Below, piece by piece: positions 50,092 to 59,172 of a DNA stretch of 60,157 nt (positions are counted from its first letter, which is position 1; each line of letters opens with the position of its first letter). The stretch is taken from positions 1 through 60,157 of the forward strand of contig JAVCDH010000101.1 of assembly GCA_030765805.1 (NCBI GenBank), read 5' to 3'. Below the pieces are notes generated by a model, which had not been told where the DNA came from, did not search any database, and saw only the letters and a list, made by a program, of their open reading frames with translations. A program made the translations under genes and the position numbers. The stretch is from Candidatus Euphemobacter frigidus (GTDB lineage: Bacteria; Auribacterota; Erginobacteria; Erginobacterales; Erginobacteraceae).

Positions 50092-51369
50092 ATGGAGAAT
50101 CTATGGAATCTTGACAATGATATCGCCAAGGCTATCCACGGTGAGCTGCTGAGAGAGGAGGAAGAGATAAATCTCATCGCCTCCGAGAATTACGTCAGCC
50201 CGGCGGTTCTGGCTGCCCTGGGCTCCATCTTTACCAACAAATACGCCGAGGGATACCCGGGGCGGCGCTTCTACCGGGGTTGCCAGTGGGTGGACCGGGC
50301 TGAGAGTCTGGCCATCGAACGTGCCCGGGAACTCTTCGGAGCCGAGCACGCCAATGTCCAGCCTCATTCCGGCAGCCAGGCCAACATGGCGGTTTACTTC
50401 TCCTTCCTCCAGCCGGGCGACACTATCTTGGCCATGAATCTCAACCATGGGGGACATCTCACCCACGGGCATAAGATAAATTTTTCAGGGAAGCTGTATC
50501 ATGTGGTCTCCTATGGGGTGGACCCGGATACCGAGTTGATCGATTACGATCATGCGCGCCGTCTGGCCCGCGAGCATCGGCCCCGGTTGATCATAGCCGG
50601 GGCCAGCGCTTATCCCCGGGTGATTCATTTTGACCGTTTCCGAGAGATTGCCGATGAAGTCGGCGCGTACCTGATGGCCGATATAGCCCATATCGCGGGA
50701 TTAATCGTAGCGGGGTATCATCCGGATCCGATCCCTTATGCCGAGTTCGTGACCGTGACCACCCATAAGACCATGCGGGGACCCCGGGGAGGGATGATCC
50801 TCTGCCGGGAAGAGTTTGCCCGGAAGATCGACCGGAATGTTTTTCCGGGGATCCAGGGAGGACCCCTGATGCATGTAATCGCCGCGAAGGCGGTGGCCCT
50901 GAAGGAAGCCCAGCAACCCGCGTTCAAAGAATACCAGCGTCAGATTATCCTCAATACCCGGGCATTGGCCGAGTCCTTGCAAAGAGCGGGCTTCCGGCTG
51001 GTCTCCGGCGGTTCGGACAATCACCTGCTCCTGGTCGACCTCAGAAATAAAGGGATCAGCGGGAAGGAGGCGGCCCTGACGCTGGAACGGGCCGGTATCT
51101 GCTGTAACCGAAACCTGATCCCCTTCGATCCCAGTTCCGCCGCTCAGACCAGCGGGATCAGGCTGGGAACTCCGGCGGTGACCACCCGGGGGATGAAGGA
51201 AGAGGAGATGAAACTGATCGGAGGCTTTATCGCGGAGGTAGTCTCCCGGATTGACAGCGATAAGACGATCGGCCGGATTAAGAAGGCGACCGGGGAATTA
51301 ACCGAGGACTTTCCAATCTACCCGCGACTCCGGAACCGGTGGGAGCCGAGACTGGAAGAAGCATATTAA
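50092..51369 (+). CDS. glyA: Serine hydroxymethyltransferase
   Basis: A 425-residue fold-type I PLP enzyme interconverting serine and glycine with methylene-tetrahydrofolate. [43 protein letters not shown] and [14 protein letters not shown] (containing the PLP lysine) are all present. The ATG at 50092 is preferred over a TTG at 50071 because it gives the normal family start and follows the leader element. One-carbon units made here connect with FolD in this window. Confidence 0.97.
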   Translation: MENLWNLDNDIAKAIHGELLREEEEINLIASENYVSPAVLAALGSIFTNKYAEGYPGRRFYRGCQWVDRAESLAIERARELFGAEHANVQPHSGSQANMAVYFSFLQPGDTILAMNLNHGGHLTHGHKINFSGKLYHVVSYGVDPDTELIDYDHARRLAREHRPRLIIAGASAYPRVIHFDRFREIADEVGAYLMADIAHIAGLIVAGYHPDPIPYAEFVTVTTHKTMRGPRGGMILCREEFARKIDRNVFPGIQGGPLMHVIAAKAVALKEAQQPAFKEYQRQIILNTRALAESLQRAGFRLVSGGSDNHLLLVDLRNKGISGKEAALTLERAGICCNRNLIPFDPSSAAQTSGIRLGTPAVTTRGMKEEEMKLIGGFIAEVVSRIDSDKTIGRIKKATGELTEDFPIYPRLRNRWEPRLEEAY

Positions 51370-51398
51370 AATAAATAACTGATTTCGGGTCTTACCAT

Positions 51399-52967
51399 TT
51401 ATGGTTGCAGTTCCTTATATGTGATCGAGAACTTAGACTCCCGGACCAGGTTGTTGAACCAGGTATCGGAGATTAGCATGGCCTTGGTCTGGAGGGTGAT
51501 GCCTCTCCACCTCTCTTTATCTTCTTCCGGCATCGGCTCGGCCGGCTCTCTCTTCAGGACCGTCAGGAAGGCGAACCCATCCTCGGTGGGGATGAGATCG
51601 CTGATCTGGTCCGGAGGGGTCAGGAAAGCGGCTTGGACAAAATAAGTTGACCTCGGAAGATCGTCCGAACCCTCCCGCGTAAAGAACGGGGTCGTAACCG
51701 TCTCCAGTTCCAGTTCTTTCGCCGCCGCTCCGAAATCGAGTTCCTTCTCCTCCATCAACTCGCGGATCTCCGCCAGTTCTTCCCGAGCGGCTTTCACAGT
51801 CTCCTGGTAGGTCAGCTCATCGTTGAGTATTTGGTCGACCTCTTCGCGGACTTCTTCGAAGGGAAGGAGGGAGGCGCCCTTCTTCCCGGTCAGTTTAAAG
51901 AGGAGAAAACCCTCCGGGATGGGGATCGGGTAGCTGACGACTTCGTCCGTATCCATGGTAAAAGCAGCTTGGTTGATCTCCTGGACCTTGCCGATCCCCG
52001 GAACCGCTTCATCGGCGGCGAAGTAGCCGCTGGTCTCGAGCGGGAGAGAGTACTCTTCCGCCGGCTGTTCCAGCCCGCTGTCATCGTCCAGCCCGAGGTT
52101 GATTTTTTCGGCCAGTTTCGTGGCGGCGGTCTGGGCCTTCTCCTCAATCAACTCAGCCCGAATCTCATCTTCGACCTCTTCCAGAGGCGGAGGTTCCTCG
52201 GTCTGATCGGTGAAGGCCGGGTGCCGCTCATGGTAACGGGCCTCGATCTCTTCGGATTCAAGCCGGACACTGTCTTTAAACCGATCACGGGAGATTATGA
52301 TATACTGGATCTCGACCTGGGTCTGAACCTGGAACCGCGCCTGGTTCTGGCTGTAATATTCGTCTAACCGGGCCTGGGACAGTTCAATCGGTTCGGCGTA
52401 AGGTTCTTTTGAGATTGGGACATACTGGACCTTGATCTTTTCGTTTATTTGCTGATAGGCCCCGTCAACTTCCGACTGGGAGATCAGAGTCTGGCTCCGG
52501 ATCAACATCTGCAATCTGTCAATCGCCAGCAGGTTGCGCACCTGCTCTTCAAAAGTAGTCGCGTCGATCCCTAACTGGTTCAGGATCCGGCGGTAACGGT
52601 CGGGGTCAAATCTTCCCTCGACCTGGAAGACCGGCCATCGGGCAATGAAACGAGCCAGTTCCTTGCGGGTGGAAGTAACCCCCATCTTCTCCGCTTCTCT
52701 CTGCAGCAGGAGCCGCCGCCAGGTAATGGTATAGAGCTCTTTCCGGGTCATTTCCCGGCCGCCTAAAGCGGCCACGGCCCGGGCCACCCGGGCGGTTTGA
52801 GAGAACTCCTCCAGAGTGACCTCTTCTCCCCAGATCATGCCGACCTTGGACGCGGCCACCTCCGGGCGGACCAGATACCAGACGCCATATCCTCCCATTG
52901 TGATAACCAGGGCGATAATCAGTGGCCATAATATATGCTTAGCGCTTTTCCGCATTCCTTTGAGCAT
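51399..52967 (-). CDS. PpiD/SurA-like periplasmic chaperone with N-terminal anchor
   Basis: A 522-residue protein anchored by one N-terminal helix (ILWPLIIALVITMGGYGVWYL) and otherwise periplasmic and helical. The SurA_N-like region (GEEVTLEEFSQTARVARAVA, RLLLQREAEKMGVTSTRKEL, FEEQVRNLLAIDRL) and the later helical part match PpiD. The parvulin-type domain between about 290 and 400 looks degenerate; I do not see a clear active-site pattern. It likely assists outer-membrane protein folding. A palindromic leader element with GGAG precedes the ATG. Confidence 0.85.
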   Translation of the reverse strand: MLKGMRKSAKHILWPLIIALVITMGGYGVWYLVRPEVAASKVGMIWGEEVTLEEFSQTARVARAVAALGGREMTRKELYTITWRRLLLQREAEKMGVTSTRKELARFIARWPVFQVEGRFDPDRYRRILNQLGIDATTFEEQVRNLLAIDRLQMLIRSQTLISQSEVDGAYQQINEKIKVQYVPISKEPYAEPIELSQARLDEYYSQNQARFQVQTQVEIQYIIISRDRFKDSVRLESEEIEARYHERHPAFTDQTEEPPPLEEVEDEIRAELIEEKAQTAATKLAEKINLGLDDDSGLEQPAEEYSLPLETSGYFAADEAVPGIGKVQEINQAAFTMDTDEVVSYPIPIPEGFLLFKLTGKKGASLLPFEEVREEVDQILNDELTYQETVKAAREELAEIRELMEEKELDFGAAAKELELETVTTPFFTREGSDDLPRSTYFVQAAFLTPPDQISDLIPTEDGFAFLTVLKREPAEPMPEEDKERWRGITLQTKAMLISDTWFNNLVRESKFSITYKELQP

Positions 52968-52991
52968 AATTTTTTTACTCCGTAAAAATTA
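52967..52991 (-). promoter_or_regulatory. AT-rich palindromic leader element, instance 13 (PpiD-like gene)
   Basis: In gene sense: TAATTTTTACGGAG then TAAAAAAATTA, ending at the start codon of the chaperone gene. The GGAG is the probable ribosome site. Confidence 0.6.
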
Positions 52992-53098
52992 AATATTAGT
53001 TTCGCGTATTATAGAGACCGTTCTATGTTGTGCAATGAATTTTATATAACTTATCCCTTGATCCGAAGTTACTCCTCCGGGTAATATAACCGCTTTCT

Positions 53099-53275
53099 AT
53101 GAAAGATAAGTTCTGTAACTTCATTGGCCGTGGCGGCCCGATTATACTGGCTCTTCTCCTGCTTGCCGTGGCCGTGGTCGTGATCGGCTGCGCTTCCACG
53201 GAGGGTGGTTCGTCTATCCCCTGGGCGGAACCGGAACCATGGGAGCAGCAGCCCAGCTTCGGGGTCCCCTATTAA
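53099..53275 (+). CDS. Tiny lipoprotein, 58 residues
   Basis: The frame from ATG 53099 encodes MKDKF, then a hydrophobic core (PIILALLLLAVAVVVIGC) that ends in a lipobox VIGC, then a short polar tail CASTEGGSSIPWAEPEPWEQ, ending with QPSFGVPY. Length and layout match small lipoproteins, and the IPWAEPEPWE type of tail recalls short envelope lipoproteins reported in the PVC group and related lineages (recollection, not checked). There is no obvious ribosome site, so expression is uncertain. It precedes the hydrolase at 53324 by 48 bases on the same strand. Confidence 0.6.
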   Translation: MKDKFCNFIGRGGPIILALLLLAVAVVVIGCASTEGGSSIPWAEPEPWEQQPSFGVPY

Positions 53276-53323
53276 TCTGGCCGGATCAATTCTCTTCGTC
53301 GCTCTCCACCGGGGTGAGCGCAT

Positions 53324-54547
53324 ATGCGCATCGGCGTAAAAAAAAGCCTTATCATTTTATTACTTGCGAACGGTCTCTCCGCTTCCCCCGGTTGCCGGGC
53401 GGCGGCGCCCCTCCGTGAAGCCCGGGGACTCTGGGTTGAATGCGAGGGGAGTCAAGAGACCCTCTCCACCCGGGCCGGGATCGACCAATTAATTCAGCGG
53501 GCGTCTGAGGCCGGTTTCAATACTCTCTTTGTCCAGGTCTATCGACACGACCGGGCCTGGTTCAACTCCCGCTATGCCGATGCCACCCCCTACCGGGATA
53601 TCGTCAAGAGAGAACAGATCGACCCGCTGGCCTATCTGATCGGCCGGGCTCACCGGGCCGGTCTGCGGGTCCATGCCTGGTTGAATATGTTTCGGATCGG
53701 AAAGGATCGGAAAGCCCCGATTCTGAAGCGGTTCGGCGGGGATATTATCACCCGGGACGGCAGAGGGAAGTCCCTGCTCTCCTATAAGCCGCAAGACCTG
53801 CCCGATGGAGGGTACTGGCTTGATCCCGGTGACGAGCAGGTCTCTTTATATCTCCGCAATATTATCGCGGAAGTCGTCCGCAAATATCCGGGTCTAGACG
53901 GGATCCATCTCGATTTTACCCGCTATCCCTATAATACCCCCCACGCCGGCTCCCGGTGGGCGAACCGGAATGATCTGGGCTACGGAAAAGAGAGCGTCCG
54001 GAGATTCAAGAAGTGGACCGGGCTCGATCCGATGACCATGGAACTTACCCGTTCCAACTGCCAGGCCTGGGACAACTGGCGGAGGCTCCAGGTCAATAAT
54101 TTTGTTGAGTCAGCCGGTGCCCTGGTTCGGAGCCTTGAGCCTTCCCTGACTTTCTCAGTTGCCGTGATCGCCTGGGCGGACCGGGCCTATCTCAGTTCGT
54201 TCCAGGACTGGCGCCGCTGGCTGGAGGAAGGAACGGTTGACTTTGTCGCTCCCATGAACTACGGGACCGACTCCCGTCTGGCCCGGTACCTGACCTGGAC
54301 CGCGCTGGCGGCCCGGGGATCGCGGCAGGTCTATATCGGTCTGGGTGAGTACCTGCTGGGGAACAAGCCGGAGGTTCTCCTCCAGCAGATGGCCGACTGC
54401 CGGAAGGCCGGAGCGGACGGAATCGTCCTCTTCTCTTATGACTCAATGTGCAAGAAACCCCACATCTTCAACGCCTTAAAGAAGAACGTCTTTCAGCGTC
54501 AGGCCGCGGTCCCGGAGATGCCGTGGAAGAAGAACAGTAATCAGTGA
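53324..54547 (+). CDS. GHL10-type glycoside hydrolase-like protein, exported
   Basis: A 407-residue exported protein with a short signal region (IILLLANGLSASPGC) that might be a lipobox. The body is the GHL10/DUF187 TIM barrel: REARGLWVECEGSQET, AGFNTLFVQVYRHDRAWF, GLRVHAWLNMFRIG, PGLDGIHLDFTRYP with the acidic pair, then DWRRWLEEGTVDFVAPMNY. Relatives are thought to cleave peptidoglycan-like or other polysaccharides, though activity is rarely shown. The start is supported only by GGGGTGAG upstream. Confidence 0.88.
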   Translation: MRIGVKKSLIILLLANGLSASPGCRAAAPLREARGLWVECEGSQETLSTRAGIDQLIQRASEAGFNTLFVQVYRHDRAWFNSRYADATPYRDIVKREQIDPLAYLIGRAHRAGLRVHAWLNMFRIGKDRKAPILKRFGGDIITRDGRGKSLLSYKPQDLPDGGYWLDPGDEQVSLYLRNIIAEVVRKYPGLDGIHLDFTRYPYNTPHAGSRWANRNDLGYGKESVRRFKKWTGLDPMTMELTRSNCQAWDNWRRLQVNNFVESAGALVRSLEPSLTFSVAVIAWADRAYLSSFQDWRRWLEEGTVDFVAPMNYGTDSRLARYLTWTALAARGSRQVYIGLGEYLLGNKPEVLLQQMADCRKAGADGIVLFSYDSMCKKPHIFNALKKNVFQRQAAVPEMPWKKNSNQ

Positions 54548-54601
54548 CTGGGGACTGGGGAGTGGGGAATGGGGAGTGGGGACTGATCAACGATTAACGA
54601 A

Positions 54602-55852
54602 ATGCAGCCCATGCTTGACATATTGATTACGATCCGGGATACCTTTAACCATCATATTGTTTTCGGGATCGGGATTCTGCTGGTTGTCGGTTATTATGTG
54701 GGAAAACTGGCCGAGAAGGTCCGCCTCCCCGCCATTACCGGATACATCATCGCGGGGGTTCTGCTGGGGGACTCGATGACCGGTCTGATCCACGCCGAGA
54801 TGACCGATACCCTTCGCAACATTACCGATGTCGCCCTGGGGATTATCGCCATTACCATCGGCAGTGAATTCAGTGCCGCCAAACTCCGCCGCCTGGGTCC
54901 GGGAATCCTGATCATCACTATCGTTCAGCTTCTCTTCACCTTTCTGGTTGTTTCCGGTGTCCTGTTATTATTCGGGATGGAATCTTACTCGGCGTTCCTG
55001 CTGGGCGCTATCGGCAGCGCCACCGCCCCGGCCGCTACCGTAGTTATTATTCAGAACCTGCGGGCCCGAGGAGATTTTGTCGACACGCTCTATGGGGTAG
55101 TAGCGCTTGATGATGCCGGCTGTGTCATTATCTTTGCCGGGGTTTTTGCTCTTATCGGCGGAATGCTGGGGGTGGGGGAAGGCGCCGGCGGTTTCTTCCT
55201 TGCCACCCTGGGCCATGCCGCGGTTGAGATATCTCTCTCCGTTCTGTTGGGTCTGGCGGAAGGGGTGGTGATGCATATTCTTACCTTCCGGATTACCCGC
55301 CCCAACGCGCTCCTCATCATCTTGCTCGGGCTTATTCTCCTCTTTACCGCGATCGCGATCTCGCTCCATCTCTCTCCTCTCCTGGCCAATATGGTGGCCG
55401 GGGCGGTGATTATCAACCTCTCCCGGAGAGGCAACCGGATATTCCAGGCGATCAGACCCCTGACCCCGCCACTTTACGCGGCCTTCTTCGCGATCGCCGG
55501 CACCGAACTCAACCTCGGCCTTCTGGGTAACTGGTGGATCTTGCTTCTCGGGTCGATCTATGTGATTTCCCGCGGAGTGGGGAAGTATTCCGGGGTCTGG
55601 CTGGGCGCTCAACTGGCCGGGACCGACCGGAAGACCCGTGATTATCTCGGTTTTTCCATGATTCCCCAGGCCGGAGTGGCGATCGGCCTGGTCTTACTCA
55701 TTCAGGCTTCCCCCCTGTTAGCCGGCGCGCCGCCCCCGGTAGCCGCTTCTCTGGCCCGTATTGTCAACATCGTGCTCTTCGCGGTGATGATCAACGAACT
55801 GATCGGCCCTCCCCTCTCGAAGATGGCGATCATTAAAGGAGCTGAGCTGTGA
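54602..55852 (+). CDS. Cation:proton antiporter, CPA2 family
   Basis: A 416-residue inner-membrane antiporter with about 12 transmembrane helices. Typical segments: LPAITGYIIAGVLLG, the unwound-helix motif GSATAPAATVVIIQ and the paired acidic ALDDAG in helix 5, which carries the exchanged ion. The partner ion (Na+ or K+) is unknown. The next gene downstream (55917) encodes an EIIA/PII-like protein, which suggests that a phosphorylation or ligand signal regulates the transporter (inference). No cytosolic TrkA domain is fused. Confidence 0.9.
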   Translation: MQPMLDILITIRDTFNHHIVFGIGILLVVGYYVGKLAEKVRLPAITGYIIAGVLLGDSMTGLIHAEMTDTLRNITDVALGIIAITIGSEFSAAKLRRLGPGILIITIVQLLFTFLVVSGVLLLFGMESYSAFLLGAIGSATAPAATVVIIQNLRARGDFVDTLYGVVALDDAGCVIIFAGVFALIGGMLGVGEGAGGFFLATLGHAAVEISLSVLLGLAEGVVMHILTFRITRPNALLIILLGLILLFTAIAISLHLSPLLANMVAGAVIINLSRRGNRIFQAIRPLTPPLYAAFFAIAGTELNLGLLGNWWILLLGSIYVISRGVGKYSGVWLGAQLAGTDRKTRDYLGFSMIPQAGVAIGLVLLIQASPLLAGAPPPVAASLARIVNIVLFAVMINELIGPPLSKMAIIKGAEL

Positions 55853-55874
55853 TTCTGTAAGCAATATTCAAAAC

Positions 55875-55903
55875 TAATCCGATTGATGAAATAAATCGGA
55901 TTA
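55875..55903 (+). terminator. Perfect 10-bp hairpin before the EIIA gene
   Basis: TAATCCGATT and AATCGGATTA pair with a 9-base loop, 14 bases before the ATG of 55917 and 22 bases after the antiporter stop. It may be a terminator or a leader structure; no T-run follows. Confidence 0.4.
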
Positions 55904-55916
55904 AGGTGGTGAGATA

Positions 55917-56738
55917 ATGAAAATAGCCAATATTCTGAATAAAGAACGCTGTGAGATTAATCTCCGTTCCCGAACCAAGCCGGAGGTAATCCGGGAGATA
56001 GCTGGAATCTTTAAGCGTGATTCGGTCCTGAAAAATGTCAGTGAAGAAGAGATTATCCGGGCTCTTACGGCCCGGGAGAAACTGGGCACCACCGGGATCG
56101 GCCACGGCCTGGCGATTCCCCACTGCCGCCTGGCGGCGGCGGACCGGTTCATCATGGTTTTAGCGATCTCCCGGCGGGGGATCAACTTTGAGTCCCTCGA
56201 CCACCACCGGGTCCGGATATTTTGCGTCTTCATCGGGCCGGAAGATCAGCCAGAAAAACATGTCCAGCTTCTGGCTGAGATCTCCATGGCGCTCAGGAAC
56301 GAGACCGCCCGGCGGGAGATGATCTCTGCCCCGACCCGGACCGCTCTCTATGAGAATTTCCTGAGTCATTCGATCTACGAGATCCGGCCCGATTTCTCCC
56401 GGAAGCAGAAGCTGCTCATGCTGGTCCTTCAGGACGAAGAGTACTTTACCGAGATAATGGAGCTCTTTGTCGAGATGGGGATCCCCGGCGCCGCGGTTCT
56501 GAAGTCGCAGGGGGCCGGGAAGATTCTTACCCAGGTTCCCCTCTTTGCCAGTTTTATCAACTTTCTCGGTGAGCACGGAGCTTATCACCGGACTGTCTTC
56601 GCGTTGGTCCCGGAGGACCTGGTTAACCGCTTGATTGACAACATTGAGGGAATCACCGGTGACCTGGATAAACGCACCGGAACGATGGTCCTGGTTCTGG
56701 ATATACCCTTGATTAAAGGGAGCTTACAGTCGATATAA
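55917..56738 (+). CDS. PTS EIIA (type 2) protein with C-terminal PII-like domain
   Basis: A 273-residue cytosolic protein. Residues 1-150 are an EIIA type-2 domain with the phosphorylation-site histidine 69 (GIGHGLAIPHCRL). Residues about 160-273 look like a PII-type ferredoxin-like domain (KLLMLVLQDEEYFTEIMELF, MGIPGAAVLKSQGAGKIL). There is no HPr or permease nearby. Next to a CPA2 antiporter, the probable role is signal-dependent control of transport. GGTGGTGAG lies before the ATG. The PII reading is inference. Confidence 0.82.
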   Translation: MKIANILNKERCEINLRSRTKPEVIREIAGIFKRDSVLKNVSEEEIIRALTAREKLGTTGIGHGLAIPHCRLAAADRFIMVLAISRRGINFESLDHHRVRIFCVFIGPEDQPEKHVQLLAEISMALRNETARREMISAPTRTALYENFLSHSIYEIRPDFSRKQKLLMLVLQDEEYFTEIMELFVEMGIPGAAVLKSQGAGKILTQVPLFASFINFLGEHGAYHRTVFALVPEDLVNRLIDNIEGITGDLDKRTGTMVLVLDIPLIKGSLQSI

Positions 56739-56765
56739 AAGTAGCGGCTTCGCCGCAAATTTGGC

Positions 56766-56831
56766 GAATAGGGATTAGGGAATGGGGATTCCTACAAGAT
56801 GTTGCCTATTCAATAGTTTTATCGAAATTCC
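56766..56831. repeat. Dispersed repeat, copy B
   Basis: About 66 bases matching 22636-22715 in content and order, with small gaps: GAATAGGGATTAGGGAAT, ATGTTGCCT and TTCAATAGTTTTAT. Non-coding, between the EIIA-type gene and the amidohydrolase. Confidence 0.75.
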
Positions 56832-56884
56832 GAACCAGAAATTTAGTATCTGTTACCTGCCTTTTTAACTTCTGGAGGCTCAAC

Positions 56885-58222
56885 ATGATTATTAAGAATG
56901 GGAAAGTAGCCCTCCCCGGGAAGGACGAACTCTCGCCGGTTGATATCCGGGTGGTCGATGGAAAAATTGCCGAGCTGGGAGAGGATCTCACCGGTGATGA
57001 TGAGATCATCGAGGCCCGGGGAATGATCGTCCTCCCCGGCGGAATCGATCCCCACGTCCACTTCGACGACCCCGGTTTTACCGACCGGGAGGATTTTTAT
57101 CACGGGAGCTGCTGTTCCGCCTCCGGCGGGATCACCACCGTCATTGACATGCCCTGCACCTCCATTCCCCCGGTCACGGACCTCGATAACCTCCGGGAGA
57201 AATTAGGGGTTATCGAGAAGAAGGCGGTGATCGACTTCGGACTATTCGGAGGAATATCCCCCCAGTCGATGGCGGGGGGCTACCCGGATAATTTCCGGGA
57301 ACTCTCGGAACTGGTCCTTGGCTTCAAGACCTACTTCATCTCGGTGATGGAGTTCTTCAGCGCCCTGAACCATTTTCAGTTCCGGGGTGTCCTAGAAAAG
57401 GCGAAGGAGTTGGGAGCGATCATTCTCCTCCACGCGGAAGATCTCAGTTATGTGAACGCGGCTACCGATTACTACATGAAAAGAGGGAAAGCCCCGATCG
57501 ACTATTATCGATCCCGCCCGGAGGCGGCGGAGGTCCTGGCGGTTGCCAACGCGGTCGAGCTGGCGGAGGAGGTTGGTGGTGATCTCCATATCGTTCATGT
57601 CAGCACGGCGCGGGCGGCGGAGATTATCGCCTCAAGCTCGGTGACCTGCGAGACGGAGCCGCATTATCTTCAGTTTGACATCGATGATTTTATCCGCCTG
57701 GGGTCTCCCTTAAAGACTACCCCCCCGGTCAAGAAGCCCGGCAATAAGGAGAGGCTCTGGCAGTACCTCTCCGATGGCCGGATCAACTTTGTCGCCTCCG
57801 ATCACGCCCCCTGCCCGGCCTCGGGGAAGGAGACCGCCTCGATCTGGACGGATTACGCCGGGTTCCCGGGTTCGGGGACGCTTCTGCCGTACCTCTTCTC
57901 CGAGGGGTACATGAAGGGGCGTCTCTCCCTGCGGCGGTTGGTCGAGGTGGCTTCGGAGAACGCCGCCCGGCGCTATGGCTTATATCCCCGGAAAGGCGCG
58001 ATCGAGGTCGGCACCGACGGTGACCTGGTCCTGATCGACCCGGACCGGACCTGGACAGTGGAGGGGGAGAAGTTCCTCTCCAAAGGCCATATCACACCTT
58101 TTGAAGGGATGGAACTGAAAGGCCGGGTCATCCGGACCATCGTCCGGGGCACGACCGTCTACGATGCCGATCGCGGCATCCGGGTCGAAGGCGGTTACGG
58201 CCGCTTTCTGACCGGTCCGTGA
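56885..58222 (+). CDS. Dihydroorotase/allantoinase-like amidohydrolase
   Basis: A 445-residue cyclic amidohydrolase. DPHVHFDDPGFTDRED has the metal histidines, GFKTYFISV holds the lysine that is carbamylated in the family, then LLHAED, HIVHVST and ASDHAP complete the metal site. The protein could open dihydroorotate, hydantoin or allantoin; sequence alone does not decide. The start ATG follows TCTGGAGG at good spacing. It is monocistronic as far as can be seen. Confidence 0.85.
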   Translation: MIIKNGKVALPGKDELSPVDIRVVDGKIAELGEDLTGDDEIIEARGMIVLPGGIDPHVHFDDPGFTDREDFYHGSCCSASGGITTVIDMPCTSIPPVTDLDNLREKLGVIEKKAVIDFGLFGGISPQSMAGGYPDNFRELSELVLGFKTYFISVMEFFSALNHFQFRGVLEKAKELGAIILLHAEDLSYVNAATDYYMKRGKAPIDYYRSRPEAAEVLAVANAVELAEEVGGDLHIVHVSTARAAEIIASSSVTCETEPHYLQFDIDDFIRLGSPLKTTPPVKKPGNKERLWQYLSDGRINFVASDHAPCPASGKETASIWTDYAGFPGSGTLLPYLFSEGYMKGRLSLRRLVEVASENAARRYGLYPRKGAIEVGTDGDLVLIDPDRTWTVEGEKFLSKGHITPFEGMELKGRVIRTIVRGTTVYDADRGIRVEGGYGRFLTGP

Positions 58223-58365
58223 AGTTCCGACTTCCCCCAACGTTTCTCCGCTTCATATATAGGCTGATATAGATTTCCCGGCGGAATATTTTTCTTGGAT
58301 TTTTTACATGAGCGTAATAATATTGTTCTCACAAATGGGCTTTAAGCCCATTATCGAAAAATACA

Positions 58366-59172
58366 ATGAAACGTCCGGGACAAAAAATGGGGCCGCTGGA
58401 GACACAGTTTTTCGCTTATGTCCAGATGCGGGAAGTAACGACCGTTCGCACCGGCGAGATGGCCGGAGTGCTGGGCCTGAGCGCGGACCGGGAACGTGAT
58501 CTTTTACGTCGCCTGGCCCGCTCGGGTTGGATTGTCCGTCTGCGTCGCGGGTTCTATCTCGTCCCCCCGCGGATACCTGCCGGCGGGAGATGGTCGCCGG
58601 GCGAGGCGCTCATCCTCGATAATCTCATGGAAGATAGAGGAGGTAAGTACCAGATCTGCGGCCCGAACGCCTTTAATTTTTACGGGTTCGACAACCAGGT
58701 CCCGAATCGGGTATTTGCCTACAATAACCGCATCTCCGGCAAACGTACGATAGGCGGGATCTCTCTAACCCTGATCAAGGTCTCTGATAACCGGCTGGGG
58801 TCAATCAAAACGCTTAAAACATCTTCCGGCATCTCTATGATTTATTCTTCCCGGGCGCGTACCCTGATGGACGCGGTCTATGACTGGTCCCGCTTCAACG
58901 GCCTGCCGCGAGCCTATGAATGGATTCAGTCATCGGTAGAGAAAGATCCGGCCATCGCGGTAAAATTGGCGAAGATTACCACTGCGTTCGGTAATCAGGG
59001 TACTCTCCGTCGAATAGGATGGATTCTGCAACGGTACGATGCTCCGGTCGAAGCGGTGGATATCATCAGGAAAAAAATTCGAAGATCATCGTCATTAATT
59101 CCGCTTATTCCGGGTCGCCGGCTTAAAGGCGGTATCAGCCGGGAGTGGGGATTGCTTATCAATGAAGATTGA
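58366..59172 (+). CDS. AbiEi-family antitoxin of a type IV toxin-antitoxin pair
   Basis: A 268-residue protein. The N-terminal winged helix (TVRTGEMAGVLGLSADRERDLLRRLARSGWIVRLRRGFYLVPP) is the AbiEi DNA-binding part; the central GGKYQICGPNAFNFYGFDNQ and the C-terminal helical region match AbiEi. It binds DNA and represses its operon. It overlaps the toxin gene start by 11 bases. No ribosome site is clear; an in-frame ATG at 58387 is an alternative. Confidence 0.88.
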   Translation: MKRPGQKMGPLETQFFAYVQMREVTTVRTGEMAGVLGLSADRERDLLRRLARSGWIVRLRRGFYLVPPRIPAGGRWSPGEALILDNLMEDRGGKYQICGPNAFNFYGFDNQVPNRVFAYNNRISGKRTIGGISLTLIKVSDNRLGSIKTLKTSSGISMIYSSRARTLMDAVYDWSRFNGLPRAYEWIQSSVEKDPAIAVKLAKITTAFGNQGTLRRIGWILQRYDAPVEAVDIIRKKIRRSSSLIPLIPGRRLKGGISREWGLLINED

